A DNA stretch of 64,000 nucleotides from Isoetes taiwanensis (lineage: Eukaryota > Streptophyta > Lycopodiopsida > Isoetales > Isoetaceae), in contig JAJEKV010000009.1 in the NCBI GenBank assembly GCA_021234155.1, forward strand, positions 11,972,546 through 12,036,545. The letters are read 5' to 3'. The notes beneath the pieces were generated by a model. The model had not been told where the DNA came from. It saw only the letters and a list, made by a program, of their open reading frames with translations, and searched no databases. Shown here piece after piece: positions 1-11,799 of this stretch. Position 1 is the first letter of the stretch; every line of letters begins with the position of its first letter. A program made the position numbers and the translations under genes.

Positions 1-71
1 AGAACACTTATAAGGTGCTCAGGCACATACTAGTGCAACTCATTGGACTCTGGATGTTGCAATCTCACTCT

Positions 72-141
72 ATGCCCTTGTTTAGTACTTAACTTGGGTG
101 GCTATATGCCCTTGTTTACCACTTAACTTGGGTGGCTATAT
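72..141. repeat. 34-bp tandem duplication
   Basis: Two adjacent copies of a 34-bp unit beginning ATGCCCTTGTTTA and ending in a CTTGGGTGGCTAT block. They differ only around 'agta/acca'. No coding content is seen around it. Confidence 0.85.
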
Positions 142-372
142 GTTTTAAAGTGACTACTACCTCTAGCACAATAAAAATACTAATAGTAGTACCCTTCTAC
201 AAAAAGAAAAAGAAAAAGGAGAAATTGTCCTCCCTTTCCGACTTTTTTTTCTTTTTCTTCTATATGTTTTATGTTGGAATCCCGTAGTGGATCAAATAAG
301 CAATTATTTTAAAATAGGGACAAATATAGCAGAATGTTATCTATAACAATGAATCAAATGAAAAAAGCAACT

Positions 373-660
<288 letters not shown>

Positions 661-779
661 TAAACAATTATAAATTGACCCATTTGAACCCCTACGCCTG
701 CAAGTCATATACGCCTAGGAATTTAGAATAGAAAATTTTAATTTACCATAGGTGCATAACTTTCCATTTCGTATGTACT

Positions 780-2950
780 GATGTGAAGTTTCGGTCCATT
801 ATCTCTGATGCTTGGATTTCACTGTGTTTATGGTCAGAAAGCCAAATCAAGAAAAGATCATTGCAGAAAGGAAAAAAAGGGGGAAATTTCTTCATTTGAA
901 AAATCTGGACCTGAACAATAATGTAATAATCGTGGTAAAAATAGGTGCTCTTACCCAGGTTGCTGTTACAACAAATAAGAAATTAACTTGTAGCAAGCAA
1001 CGGTTTGTACAGCAACGATTGTAATGAATGTAGCATAAGCAACTCCACGGAGCTAGACGATAGAAGCTCATAGCAGAAAGCTGAGCATGCATCCTGGCAT
1101 AGATAAGAATATGTTCCTTGCATGCAGCATGCCAGAAAGAAGATGGCTACCGCAATGCATGATGAACTGCGTCCACAACACCAGATTGACCAAAGTCCTT
1201 CACTGAAAGCATTAGGAACCTATTAGACCCATCGCCAATGCCTTGCAAGGATTTCAATTGGTTCAATGTCAAATATTTTACAAACTTTCACCATATTGCA
1301 AGAAAATCACAGAAATCAATCTTACCTTATGTTCGACGTAGGATTTTGAAAAACAAATCTCACGTCTGCATTGAGAAGGCCAGGCTCAGTAAACTTTTTG
1401 CTGCTTGAAGAACAAAAACTTTGTCTACTTGCTAGCCCTTGGAAACTTTGGCTTCTTGCTTCTAGAAGTATTAAAGCTGAAGCAATGAACACTGCAACCC
1501 CTTCGATCTCTCAAGTCTTCGATCTCTCAAAATACCTGCCCTGCATGCTCCATAGAATAATCCTGTAGCTTTCTCTGCAAGCCAAAATCATCCTACCGTA
1601 GAAGCTTCTAATTTTTGGGGACCAGATATCATACACAACAACTGTGCTTTCCCAAGTTGCAACCCAAGCAGATTGATTTGTTGCAGAAAGTCTCTGTTCG
1701 GCTTGTGCAAAACCCATGAAACTCCTTTCAAAGATGTCAGTCTGCAAGACAAAATAACAGAAAATATTCTCCTCGATTTGTGGCTTGAAGATGTTCTTTG
1801 CCGGATCGGACATGCATGCTGAGATGGAAAGGGCTAAATCAGGAACCATAAGAAAAGAGGAAATACCTATTCAGCAGCACAACTTAGGACGGGATTTTGA
1901 TAGCCAGTATGGATCTTGATCGTCAACAAGGTGTCTCTTGTCTCTTTGGCGAGACGAGACTATAGAAGAATCTGCTTAGGAAGTCGCTTTCATTAACCAG
2001 AGAAATAACAAACCGTAAACTGCAAATTCGAGCTACATGCCTTATCACATGCCTTATCACCAGCTGTAACCTGCATGATCTTAACAAAGGTAATCTAGGA
2101 TCGGATTAAGCCATGCCCACAGATTATATGTCTAAAAACACATCCTGATTTTTGAGCACCGGAGGTAGTGCATGTGTGCATGCTAAGTATCCGGATTCGT
2201 GCATGTGTAGATGGCTTCATGGAATGAAAGGAGAAGTGTAGAAAATAAATTAGCGCCAAAATTCTGTCTCAATTTTTGGAGAATCGGGATCTCTTTCCAG
2301 CTGCCAAAACCTCTAAAATCATAGGGAAATCATTTAAAATAAATTCCAAAAACATTTTCTGCCAGGCCTGAAAACCCCAAATTAACAAAGTAGATTTAAA
2401 CATTTTTTGTTAGATGGCAAAGCCAAAGCGGCATGGTGAAAAGTTTGCCAAGAACTCTGAAAATCTTAAGCAGAGTATTTGCTTTTCAGGCAGGGCCAGC
2501 CATAGGCATTTGTGGCCAGGCCAGAGTACAAGATTTGGCAGCAAAACATGCCCACAGATCATTATAACCCTCTGCGCTTCCTGTTCTTGAAGAAACCAAG
2601 CAGCAAAACGTTACAGAAAATGCTTCGTTATATCAAGAAGATGGGGAATAACATAAAGACCATATTCAACAAATCTATAGTCTGCTGTAAAATATTTTCA
2701 TCATTAAAAGTAAGAATAGTCCTATATTTCGAGGCCGATACCTCTGTGGCCTTCGGTGATCATAGTCTGCAGTCCACCACGAATTCGTTTGGAAGAGTCT
2801 TTTTAAGAAAAAAAAAAGGTTTGGAAGATGATCTCCTACCTTCATACAAGTTGATTGGCAGCCATTTTTTACCACAACGAAACCTTCTTCGCCTGCTTTA
2901 AAACAGGTTCCTAAGACAGGTTCCTAAGACAGAAACCTTCTTCCCAGGTT
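780..2950. other. no recognisable gene
   Basis: About 2.2 kb of ordinary, moderately AT-rich sequence. Short open frames occur on both strands (for example 2512-2901) but none shows a recognisable domain, and there is no consistent exon chain. A small local repeat (CAGGTTCCTAAG, three times) lies at 2905-2957. Confidence 0.5.
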
Positions 2951-2984
2951 CCTAAGCCAAATTTAAAAACCTTCTAGCTGGAGC

Positions 2985-3200
2985 AGAAGCAATGGCCGCA
3001 GAGATGGCCGAACTGGAAATGTCGTTGCCGCATAGATGTGGAAGCAATGGCCGCATCTCGAGATGGAGTATAGGCGACAGAGATGGAGATCGAGATGGAG
3101 CATAGGCGACAGAGATGGAGTGGAGCTGGAGCAGCAACAGAGATGGAGGCCGCAAAGATGGAGGCCACAGAGATGGCTTGAATTCTGGCGGCAAGTCGAA
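2985..3200. repeat. GAGATGG-rich degenerate repeat
   Basis: The motif (A/C)AGAGATGG recurs with irregular spacing, with GCATAGGCGACAGAGATGG and GGAGGCC(A/G)CA sub-blocks. All frames are open by composition. A similar gene-poor, repeat-rich stretch followed by a 'gatcacgatctcgacc'-like segment lies at 36.1-36.5 kb. Confidence 0.6.
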
Positions 3201-3306
3201 GGCGCCAATCATAGAAACTATAAATAAAAGCTATTTTCAGCCAATAGAATGTTAGGACGGAGATCACGATCTCGACCGTTCATCTCTGGAATCATCTCGA
3301 CCATTC

Positions 3307-4059
3307 ATCTTTATTAGTGGTAATACTCTATATGCCGATGACCTGCTGTTATTTTCCCATACATTTAGTGATCTGCAAATACAATTGGACGTTCTGGGAG
3401 AATTTTGTTTACGATTTGGTTTAGCTGTGAACCTAAACAAGACTAAAGTCTTGAGCTTCGGGATGAAACCCGCTGACCTGTTTTATCAGGGGGAATTGAT
3501 ACAGCCATCTCAGTCCTATAAATACTTAGGACATGAGATATTTACAGGGAGAAGAACTTGGACAAAGGGCATTGACATCAGAATTGCCGCAGCCTTGAAA
3601 GCATTCTACGCATTAGCAAACATCTGCCAGCATGCGCACATTACCCATTGGCCGCTGCGGAAGAAGTTGTTCGAAGCCCTGGTGACACTAGTTATATTGT
3701 ATGCAAGCGAGATTTGGGGGCCCTCGTTGTGCAAGTCTAAATGGCAGGAAATTGAATCAATTCAGAAAACATGGTTGCATATGACCTTGAGGGCGAAGAG
3801 GGCAGTCCCGTATGAAGTTATGCTACTTGATAGCGGGTCATATCCGCTGGAAATTCAATCCATGAGTAACACCCTGAGATACTTAGATCAAAAGAAGAAA
3901 GCACATGATGATTCCCTGATACATCTGGCACTTAATGCAGCAACAAAATTGGAATCCGATGGCAAAAGTGGCTGGTATAAAGATTTAACCAAATGGTTTG
4001 GCAGATGGAACCTAGCTATCTCCACATACTCAGACGAGTTCAAGGCCGCAGGCCTTTAG
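3307..4059 (+). pseudogene. LINE reverse transcriptase, palm-to-thumb fragment
   Basis: The open frame runs from about 3307 to a TAG at 4057-4059. It begins with FISGNTLYADDLLLF, in which YADD (3331-3342) is catalytic motif C. VNLNKTKVLSFG follows (motif D), then the YKYLGHEI block typical of LINE thumbs and the LYASEIWGPSL segment. An enzyme of this class copies its own RNA at nicked target DNA. Here the fingers, motif A and motif B are missing, so the product cannot be active. The downstream zinc-finger part lies in a different frame at 4208-4465, so one or more frameshifts separate the two. Confidence 0.8.
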
Positions 4060-4207
4060 CTCATCTTTTGTGATCTATCTTCCAAGAAAAAGTGCAATAT
4101 TACATTAGGGACTTCAATCCCAAAGCGAATTCATGGTATTCAACCGTATTTTTGCCTTCCACATCATATGTTTCGAGGGCAAATAAGGGCAATCGCATGT
4201 ATCATGC

Positions 4208-4465
4208 ATGAGCTCCCACCATCTAATGATTGAAAAAGGCAGATGGATGAAACTGGAAGAAGATCAAAGAATCTGTAGTTGTGAAGACGGTGTAGAAACT
4301 GAGCACCATGCCATTTACTTATGTCATAAGCATGATACCCTTCGTGCTAAATATCCTTTGGTTGCTTGGAATTTACCCCTGGACGAGATATTCCAACATC
4401 ACCCTACACTCCCTCATTTGGGATGTTTCCTTCGGGAACTTTTACATAACACAGAAAGGATCTGA
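4208..4465 (+). pseudogene. LINE C-terminal zinc-finger (zf-RVT-like) fragment
   Basis: The frame encodes SSHHLMIEKGRW, the usual lead-in to the C-terminal finger of LINE ORF2, followed by a C-x-C ... E-x-x-H-x(4)-C arrangement (CSC, then EHHAIYLC). It belongs to the same element as the RT fragment upstream but is out of frame with it. The end of the frame is about 100 bp before the TCA tail. Confidence 0.7.
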
Positions 4466-4570
4466 TACATTGGAGTATGAAAGTTATTTCTTCATATCCC
4501 ACATCTTCTGTTGACACATTTGTATGTTTGTCCCATAGCCCACGGGCTTCTGCGGACGTTAATAAAATTT

Positions 4571-4654
<84 letters not shown>
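4571..4654. repeat. (TCA)28 microsatellite
   Basis: An uninterrupted trinucleotide run immediately after AATAAAATTT, forming the 3' tail of the LINE. Long poly-His, poly-Ile and poly-Met frames through it are artefacts of the repeat. Confidence 0.98.
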
Positions 4655-4658
<4 letters not shown>

Positions 4659-5163
4659 TGTTTAAATTTGGTTTTTCCAATGTGTGGAAAACTTTTTGGA
4701 ATATTTTTCTAGGTTAGTTTTCTAAGGTTTTAAAAGTTTTGTCTGCCGGAAACTATTTCGGATTGTCCAAAAATCGGGAAAGAAAAATTGGTATGATTTT
4801 TTGGCTGGGGATATCGTAGATGGATTTGGATATGAGCGTCATGGAGGCCGCGTGGAAGACAGAAATAGTAGTTGTCTCTGTCGAATTTCGGACGCTGAAG
4901 TTTTGCCCTGTAAATCCAGTCAACCACAAGAGAGTAATAGTTGTTCCGGCTCAACCTAATCAGGTGTCGGAGTTATTCTTCTCTTCTGTTCAGGTCCGAC
5001 ATTAGTTTACATTGATTGAAGCATATATAGGCAAGGTCAAGTTGTTTTGGTCATCAGCAAGTGATTTTTTCTAGGTTTCAATTTTTTCCTCTTTCTGTTG
5101 CGTCTGGGGGCATGCATGCCACGAATTTATATTATCCATTGAGGAACTGACGGATCCGCTTTC

Positions 5164-5425
5164 AGCTTGCAATTTCGGGGTTAAGAGAGCCTAATAGGCT
5201 GATTTTGACTAGCTCCAGGCATTCGGAAGGTATGCTTAGAAAGAAGTATCCAGATCTCTTGACCTCCAGTCTTAGTTTTACCTTCTTTGAATTTAGCTTG
5301 CAATTTTGGGCTTAAGAGAGCCTAATAGGCTGATTTTGACTAGCTCCAGGCATTCGGAAGGTGTGCTTAGGAAGAAGTATCCAGATCTCTTGACCTCCAG
5401 TCTTAGTTTTACCTTCTTTGAATTT
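5164..5425. repeat. 131-bp tandem duplication
   Basis: Two adjacent copies (5164-5294 and 5295-5425) start AGCTTGCAATTT and end CTTCTTTGAATTT. They differ at only a few positions, so the duplication is fairly recent. The unit has no recognised coding content. Confidence 0.92.
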
Positions 5426-5938
5426 ATGTTCAGGTTTGCATCCAATTTGCGGTATTCATCTGATTATGTTTTGCATCCTAGATGCAAAATTTTTAACATG
5501 AATTCATGTGTAGCGATTCTTTTTCAAATGCAGCTGTATGGCCATCTATAGTATGGCCAAATTAATTTGTTAATGTCGAATCTTCATTTGCATTGCCAGT
5601 TTTCTGCCTTTGCATCTTGCTTTCTGATCCATTTTTTTTTTTTTTTTTTTTTTTTTTCTTTCATTGACATGCTTTCCAATAGGTGCTATGGATTTGCTCT
5701 GCCAATACATGCAAAGGAAAAAACAAATTGCAATAGAAGATCGCTTTTATGGTTATTATCAGTTTTTATGCATTAGGTTAAGAATGTTTTGAATTTGTAT
5801 CACAAATACCTTTTCTTTTTTGTTATTTGACTTGCAGGTCGTATGCATAAGGAGCATTTGTCTTGAGGACTCAATTTTTAATGTTCTCAATGCCATTCAA
5901 AATGGGGCTGCAAATTCATGTAGGTCCCCAAGAGATTT

Positions 5939-6530
5939 ATGTCAATGTTAACTTTGACTCTAAGCAAGGTTTTTGACAGAACTGCAATTTTCACGCTGCC
6001 AAAACCTCATGAAGGGCGCATTTTTGTGGATACTCAAGATTTGAAGATATATTCAGTCTCCAATGATAAGGGTAAGGCTCTTGATTTCTGTATTGAAAAG
6101 GTAGTTCCCATAAAACGACAATTTGTAGTAGTGCAAAATTGCATGGCAATGAGAAATTTTTTTAATGCGTCAGTCTTACAACGGTTTGATCAGACAGAAA
6201 TAACAGATTCCAAGATGCCTTATGTATTGACACACCAGGCAATCCATGTTCTTATGTATTCACACAGTGTCGCACATTCTATGTTGGATGCATTTTACCC
6301 TGTCAAGGTACCCTGCTGCTAGGATTAGGTATTCGGCTGAAATTGGTGTACCCAACAGGATGATAGTAATGTCTGCAGCATATGTGAGGAGATGGGCAGT
6401 GGACATTTTTGTAATGAAGCAGCTTATTCCCTCAATAGTTTTTTGCTCTAGCATCTAGAGACACAGTCTACAAAGATCTGAGTTGATGGTCTAGGCTTTA
6501 TGCGGAGCCATCTGTGATTGTAGATAGACC
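5939..6530 (+). pseudogene. leukotriene A4 hydrolase-like aminopeptidase (M1 family), N-terminal fragment
   Basis: Three successive frames together read as the N-terminal domain of an LTA4H-type zinc aminopeptidase. Frame one (5939-6322) carries FVDTQDLKIYSVSND, then KMPYVLTH-QAIH, matching the family's 'YxxTQCQAIH' block. At about 6305-6325 the conserved PCQxTPAA segment is split by a one-base shift: PCQ is in one frame and PAARIRYSAEIGVPN in the next. That frame continues to VMSAAYV and FVMKQLIPSIVF (family: F-V-M-E-Q-P-V-P-P-Y-L-F). A third frame then gives SRLYAEPSVIVD at about 6490-6528. The catalytic HExxH zinc site, which lies further downstream in intact proteins, is absent. Intact enzymes are cytosolic peptidases with epoxide hydrolase activity in animals; the plant role is less clear. 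This copy is a dead fragment. Confidence 0.75.
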
Positions 6531-8140
6531 AGATAGTTCAAACTCATTATGTTTATAGTTCAATTTGGAGAACAGGATATCAATAGAATGTTGATTACCT
6601 CAGTCTGCTACAGGCCACTGTATGAGGTATTTTAGATCATGATCATGATGTTTGTTTCCGTTCTTTGAATTCCATAAGGCATTAATTCTTTGTGCATACA
6701 TCAGATATATCTACAAGTAGTAGTTCCTTTGAAATTGCTTATAGTGATTCCTATGTTACTCTTATATTTAAGTAAAAGTTAGGCAATATCTGGGATTGAA
6801 GCTTTCTATTAAATTTTATTGTTTAGACACACTCATGCTGATACCAAAGATCTTTAGATAGATCTGAAGGCACATAGCATTTCATTAATTTTGTAAGTGC
6901 ATATACTTGACTGACACTTTTCCCTTTGCTCTGCAGGACACTAAGGTGTAAGTAGATTGAGTTTATAGAAACCTTTAGGATCAATATTGCCAAGAAAGAT
7001 TATAAAGTTTTCCAATAAGAACAGATGCAAGTTGTATGCATCTGTTCACCATCCCTTTCTCAACCTATTATCTTTGTACTCTTAGGAAGGTTTGTGCTTG
7101 CATTATAGCACATGATTCACATGGTGATCTATGCTAGGCTAAGTTTGGCAGTTGGGTTCCCACTTACTATTTGGCAGCTAGGTATGCCAGCTTGCTTGAA
7201 CACATCAGAAGATTATTTCCTTTTGAAAAATTCGCAGGAAAACAGGGACCTTGGTGATGGAAGTGAAAAAGGTTGCAAACAAACCTCTCCGTACTTATTT
7301 TATTTTCTTTTTATCAGGGCCCACATTGGTGGGAATGAAAGGAGTACAAAGAAAGCAGTCTCGAATTTCACTTTGAGGCAGATATGCAGGTATTGATCAT
7401 CATTATATTATAGTTTGAAGCATTATATCTTTGTAAAATTTATATTTCTATGGAAGACAGGAAACTAAGAACTCCATAGTGTCCCATTTCCAGTTTAATT
7501 CCTCGGCATGCCCTACATATAATTATCCTGTGCACTTTGAGGCAGATCCGCCGGTATGGATGAATGTCCTGCTCAATAGAGTTGTACCACGCTTTGTTTC
7601 CATTTGTAATTGCAACAGGTATTCAACTCCTGAATCTGCAACCTAGGAGATGCCATATTCGTATCAAGAATGCGTCAAGTTAATGCAGATTTCAGCATTA
7701 TATCTTTTATGAGTTTTAATTTTTAATATCAGATGAAATAAAGAAGTCAAGAACTCTAAGGAAGGTTTTAAACTTCTGAAAGCTCACTTATTAAAGATAA
7801 TCTGGGTCATTTCTGTATTTTGTTCTGCATTTCCAGTTCATGGATTTGTGGGATTCTACATTGCCCTTCAATTCCAGCTCATAGTACTTTGGCGCTTTAT
7901 CGCCGCTACATCACATCACATTATCCAGATACACCTCAAATGCTGCTATCTATTGTTTTTGCACTATTATACTGACCTCGACTAAAAGCTACTAAAAGAA
8001 TATTCCACATTAACTACTTAAATGTCCAGATCCAAGTTTCAAGAGCCTTTGTTAATGTCAATGCAAATCATTGTTGCTAAAACTCCAAATTTTAACAGCC
8101 TTTATTAACCCCAATGTAAAACATTGGTCTAAAGCCAGCT
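6531..8140. other. no recognisable gene
   Basis: The stretch is AT-rich with some splice-like signals (for example the TTTGCTCTGCAG near 6936), so it could include decayed introns of the aminopeptidase-like locus. I could not follow the protein further. A short open frame at 7112-7396 has no recognised domain. Confidence 0.4.
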
Positions 8141-8152
8141 GACTTAGACAAA

Positions 8153-8345
8153 TTAAGACAGGTGGGCAGATATGTCTAGGCAAATTAAGAGGCATGCAGA
8201 TCATATTGTACAAATTTTCATATTGCATAATGAACGTAACTGTAGCCTTAAGTTGGTGTATCTAGCTGGCTCAAGCAAATTAAGACCAGTGGATAGATAT
8301 GTCTATGCAAATTAAGACAGGCATGCAAAACACAGTTTTAAATAT
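8153..8345. repeat. degenerate tandem duplication, about 120-bp period
   Basis: Two similar blocks share GCAAATTAAGA, then GATATGTCTA, then CAAATTAAGA...GCATGCA and TATTGCATAATAA. They lie at about 8153-8240 and 8272-8360. Confidence 0.6.
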
Positions 8346-8457
8346 TGCATAATAATGAAGATAATTGTACCGTTACCTTCATATTGCATAATAAAAGTAA
8401 TTAGATTATAGGTGTAGGTGGTCTATTAGCCTTTTGTCATGCACAACTTATAGCTCA

Positions 8458-8770
8458 CTTTAAGTGTATAATGGTTAAGGCTTTAGCATTTTGTGAGGAA
8501 ATTTGGCAGAAGATACTTTGATTTCCTTCTGCAGTTTCAATACGGCATGGATCCAATGGGGATAAGCGCATGCAAGAAGTTAAACATTTCAAAATATGTC
8601 CGCATACCTTAGGTGCATGAATCTTAAGGCTTCAACATTTTGCAAGGAAACTAGGCAGTTTGATTTCCTTCGAGATTTGCAGTTCGAATAAGAAATGGAT
8701 CCAGACCCAAAGGTTTTTACATGGGGATAAATGCATGCATGAAGTTACATTTCAAAATATGTCCTCGGAC
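8458..8770. repeat. degenerate tandem duplication, about 150-bp period
   Basis: Two blocks (about 8458-8600 and 8609-8770) share TTAAGGCTT...CATTTTG, TTTGATTTCCTTC, ATGGATCCA, ATGGGGATAA and CATTTCAAAATATGTCC. Confidence 0.7.
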
Positions 8771-8868
8771 GTATCATTAGATTTTAAAAGCCATAAATAA
8801 CTATTATCTATGCAATAGCGATGTTGCCAACATGTAGGGCAATCCAAAGTATCGAACTTACCCTTCAG

Positions 8869-9284
8869 AGACAATCCAAGAAGGATTCGAAACCACAAAG
8901 TATACATAGTTAGGGATGCACTTTCATGAACTCAATAATTAGCCATTTGTTGAGCAAAGAACAACTTCTAGGCTTCAAAGTTTGATCGTTTAGTTGCATA
9001 TGCTTTGTAATATATTCTTTGTACAAATTCTAATCTAAGTTCTGGATGAAATTTTACTTTTAACATTTTATGTTGGCAAGGAGGATTAAAAACTACAAAG
9101 TATGCATAATCTGGGATGCACTTTAATGACCTCAACATTTAACCATTTCTTGAGCAAAGAATAATTCTAGGCGTCAAAGTTTGATGGTTTGATTGCATAT
9201 TATTTGTAAATATATTCTTTGTAAACATATTCTCCATACAAATTTTAATCTAAGTTTGTGGAGGAAACTTTACTTTTGACATTC
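8869..9284. repeat. degenerate tandem duplication, about 207-bp period
   Basis: Two blocks (about 8869-9066 and 9075-9284) share ACAAAGTAT.CATA, GGGATGCACTTT, TTGAGCAAAGAA, TCAAAGTTTGAT and ATATTCTTTGTA. With the two duplications just upstream this makes three successive degenerate doublings in 1.2 kb, which suggests the region grows by local duplication. Confidence 0.75.
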
Positions 9285-10020
9285 GCAGTCTGTAGATAAA
9301 ACTTAACACTTAGACGTGAAAGCAAGTGTAATGTTAGCTTTGTTACGCAGTGTCAGTCCGAACAAGCTATTTACAATGAGTTATCTATATTAACCATAGT
9401 TATTGTTATCTTATTCGTTCTTCTATTATTTCTCATTGCATAGAAATCTTACTCCTAAAAGGTTGCCACAAGATTGGAAGACCCATTTAAAAAACCATGT
9501 GCACAAGAGGTTCGAACCATGTTACTCCTCTTGGGTTGAATAATAATGTTCTCTAAAGGATATATACATTCTCTTTTATACTATTGCTTATATTGTGTTT
9601 GGGCAACCGGACTCTCGCTAAAACATTAGATGTTGAACTGTATATCATTCCATTATTCAACAACATTATTGCAAAAATGAGGTTCTCGATTATGCTTATT
9701 TGTCGTCGTATTAGGGAAATGGGAGCTCTCACCTTATAATGGGAGCCAATGTTCACCTTATGTGATGTTCTAATAAATGTGAGATATGGTGCGTATCTGT
9801 ACTTCAAAAATACTGTTTAACAAAAAGACCAATTTGCCATCGAGTCCCCTGCATATTAAACATTATCTCCCCCTCAAACATAGTCAGATCATACCAAAAG
9901 GCTCTATTCCAAAGATTTAAACCCAATCCATTCCTAATCATCACTTAGATCACTTGCATGTCTATCTAATAAAAACACAATGCAACTACAGAACAACCAC
10001 CCCTACAAATTACTACTAAA
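9285..10020. other. no recognisable gene; probable interior of a Helitron
   Basis: AT-rich noncoding sequence leading into the Helitron 3' terminus. No Rep/helicase coding sequence is visible, so any element here is non-autonomous. I could not place its 5' TC end. Confidence 0.35.
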
Positions 10021-10048
10021 GCCCGGCAACGCCGGGCACCATAACTAG
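10021..10048 (+). mobile_element. Helitron 3' terminus
   Basis: A perfect 7-bp stem with an AAC loop (GCCCGGCAACGCCGGGC, 10021-10037) is followed 7 bp later by CTAG (10045-10048) and then T. Helitrons end in CTRR preceded by a GC-rich hairpin and insert between A and T, so both 3' hallmarks are present. The 5' end was not found, so the size is unknown. Confidence 0.75.
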
Positions 10049-10049
10049 T

Positions 10050-11150
10050 TATTATTAGTTTTAAAGTTGTGGCTTATGATATGTTAAAGCTTTAGTTGGT
10101 TTTTATGACCAAATTTTGTTAGTTTATACTATTACAAAGACATGGTCTCGTAACATATGTCTTGCTCTGAAGCATGGTGCTGCTTATATCACTTCCATAT
10201 AATATAAAAATATGTCGTTATGAAACATGTTGCAGAAATGGTTGTGATGTGGACCCAAAAAAATGTGACGTGGAAGCGGGAAAAAATTCCACGTTAGCAG
10301 GTAAGATCGGGATGGAGGGTTAAGATCATTTGCCGCATAGAGCAATTTGGCTCCTGCACTTCGGATATCTCAGCACCAAGATTCGTCTGCACAGGATTGG
10401 CATGTATCCACCCATCAATTCAAACCTACAAATCTTGGCGGATAAACAAATACCATATTCGATTCTGGATCTCTGTGCAATGCGACCGTTGCAAGAATAG
10501 GAGACGCTTGGAAATGTGTCAGTCATATAATGTGACATGCCACATCTTTCAAAGAAATGCCATGTCATTATGGTGAATATGCTTCTTCTAAGAAGTTGCA
10601 CTAGGCAAATTCTTCATTTTTCGATCCCATCATCTTTTGCCATACTGCCACCTCACATGCTCATGCCATCTCATCACCAATAATTTTTGTAAAAGCTGCA
10701 TTTTCAAAAAGAAGGAAGTCTGATTTCTCTTTCTTGTAACACCTCATCATTTTCTGTCACCTTGCTTGCCACTATAATCTACCTATCTTTTAATCCCCAT
10801 TTTCATTTCATTGGCCTAGTCATTTTCTATCTAAAGAGCATAAAATGCTTAGTCATCATGTCTAGGCAAATTTTGTGTTTTTCCATCCTGTAATATTTTT
10901 CCATTTCACCACTCATCTTTGCCACCTCACCATACTCATGCCATGTCATCGCCCATAATTTTGCCAAAGAAAGAAGTTTTGCTTGCTCTTTTGATGCCAC
11001 CTCATTATTTCTAGGGCCATATCATTGTCATGTCACCTTATGTGATAGGGGCATGTTTGAGCCTACGGGCACAACATTTTCACCACAAAAAAATAACATA
11101 CGAATCTCATCATGTATGGTGTGTGTCTGATAATGGATTGTCATGACTCG
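10050..11150. other. no gene; CATG/CCATGTCATC-rich noncoding sequence
   Basis: The sequence is rich in phrases such as CATGCCATCTCATCACC and TTTTTCCATCCTG that recur loosely, and resemble parts of the spacer between the inverted minisatellite arms at 31.58-31.83 kb (CTAGGCAAAA, GCCATGTCATCAC). No coding frame is convincing. Confidence 0.4.
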
Positions 11151-11790
11151 TCATATAGATCCCAAGGGGATGATGCCGAAGTGGATTCTTCAATACTTGC
11201 TCAATGCCATCCCATAACCCCTTTGGCAAACCCAGTTCTCAGACCTCACATACAACACTACTGACTAAAAAGAGTTGTATTTTCAAAGGCCTTTACCACA
11301 TGTGAATCTTTCTACATTGGCTTTGCAACGCATATAAAGCTATACATGTATTCCATCTATGATTTCTATGAACCGTCAAGCCCGGATATTTGTAGGAATC
11401 ATATACCTGAATACATTCTCCATTAAATTGCAACTGAAATTCCTACTTAAGAACCCCCATTGCCATGATTTTTTGTTTATCCAAATTCACCTGCATCTCA
11501 ATGTGCGCATAAAACAAAGCCAATGCATCAAACTGCTTCTGCATATGTGCTAGCATGCAGGCAAAAATCACTACATCATTGGCATACATCAGTAGTCGAA
11601 CTACATAACCATGTATGCATGTCCCCTCTCCTCCATTTAATTCAAGCTATTCTTCTAGGCTATCTATGAACAACCCAAACAAGGTCGGAGATAGTAGGCA
11701 CCCTTGTTTAAGGCCAATGTTACTTCAAATTCTATCTGGGACATCAGAAGATAAAGGAAAGAACAATTATACCAACACTTTTTCATATAG
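11150..11790 (-). pseudogene. LINE reverse transcriptase relic
   Basis: On the minus strand the sequence reads GLKQGCLLSPTLFGLFIDSLEE (RT motif B; about 11640-11720), then LLMYANDVVIFA (motif C; about 11565-11600), then VNLDK (motif D) and YKYPGLTVH ... WN. Frame changes and stops occur between blocks. The catalytic YADD has become YAND. It is therefore a third, older LINE lineage or copy in the window, broken by substitutions and indels. Confidence 0.7.
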
Positions 11791-11799
11791 CACCACTTC

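Larger units (their letters stand above)
3307..4654 (+). mobile_element. 5'-truncated non-LTR retrotransposon (LINE) with (TCA)n tail
   Basis: The element begins inside the reverse transcriptase, just upstream of the YADD motif, and ends in a short 3' UTR containing AATAAAATTT followed directly by 28 TCA units. It has lost its 5' part (ORF1, endonuclease, RT fingers), as expected of incomplete target-primed reverse transcription. A 3' microsatellite in place of poly(A) is known from I-, R1-, CR1- and RTE-like LINEs; plant L1 elements end in poly(A), so this is a different lineage from the element at 33-36 kb. No target duplication was identified. Confidence 0.75.

Noticed and set aside
4477-4717. 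Poly-His, poly-Ile and poly-Met proteins
   Set aside because: Translations of the TCA microsatellite in different frames.
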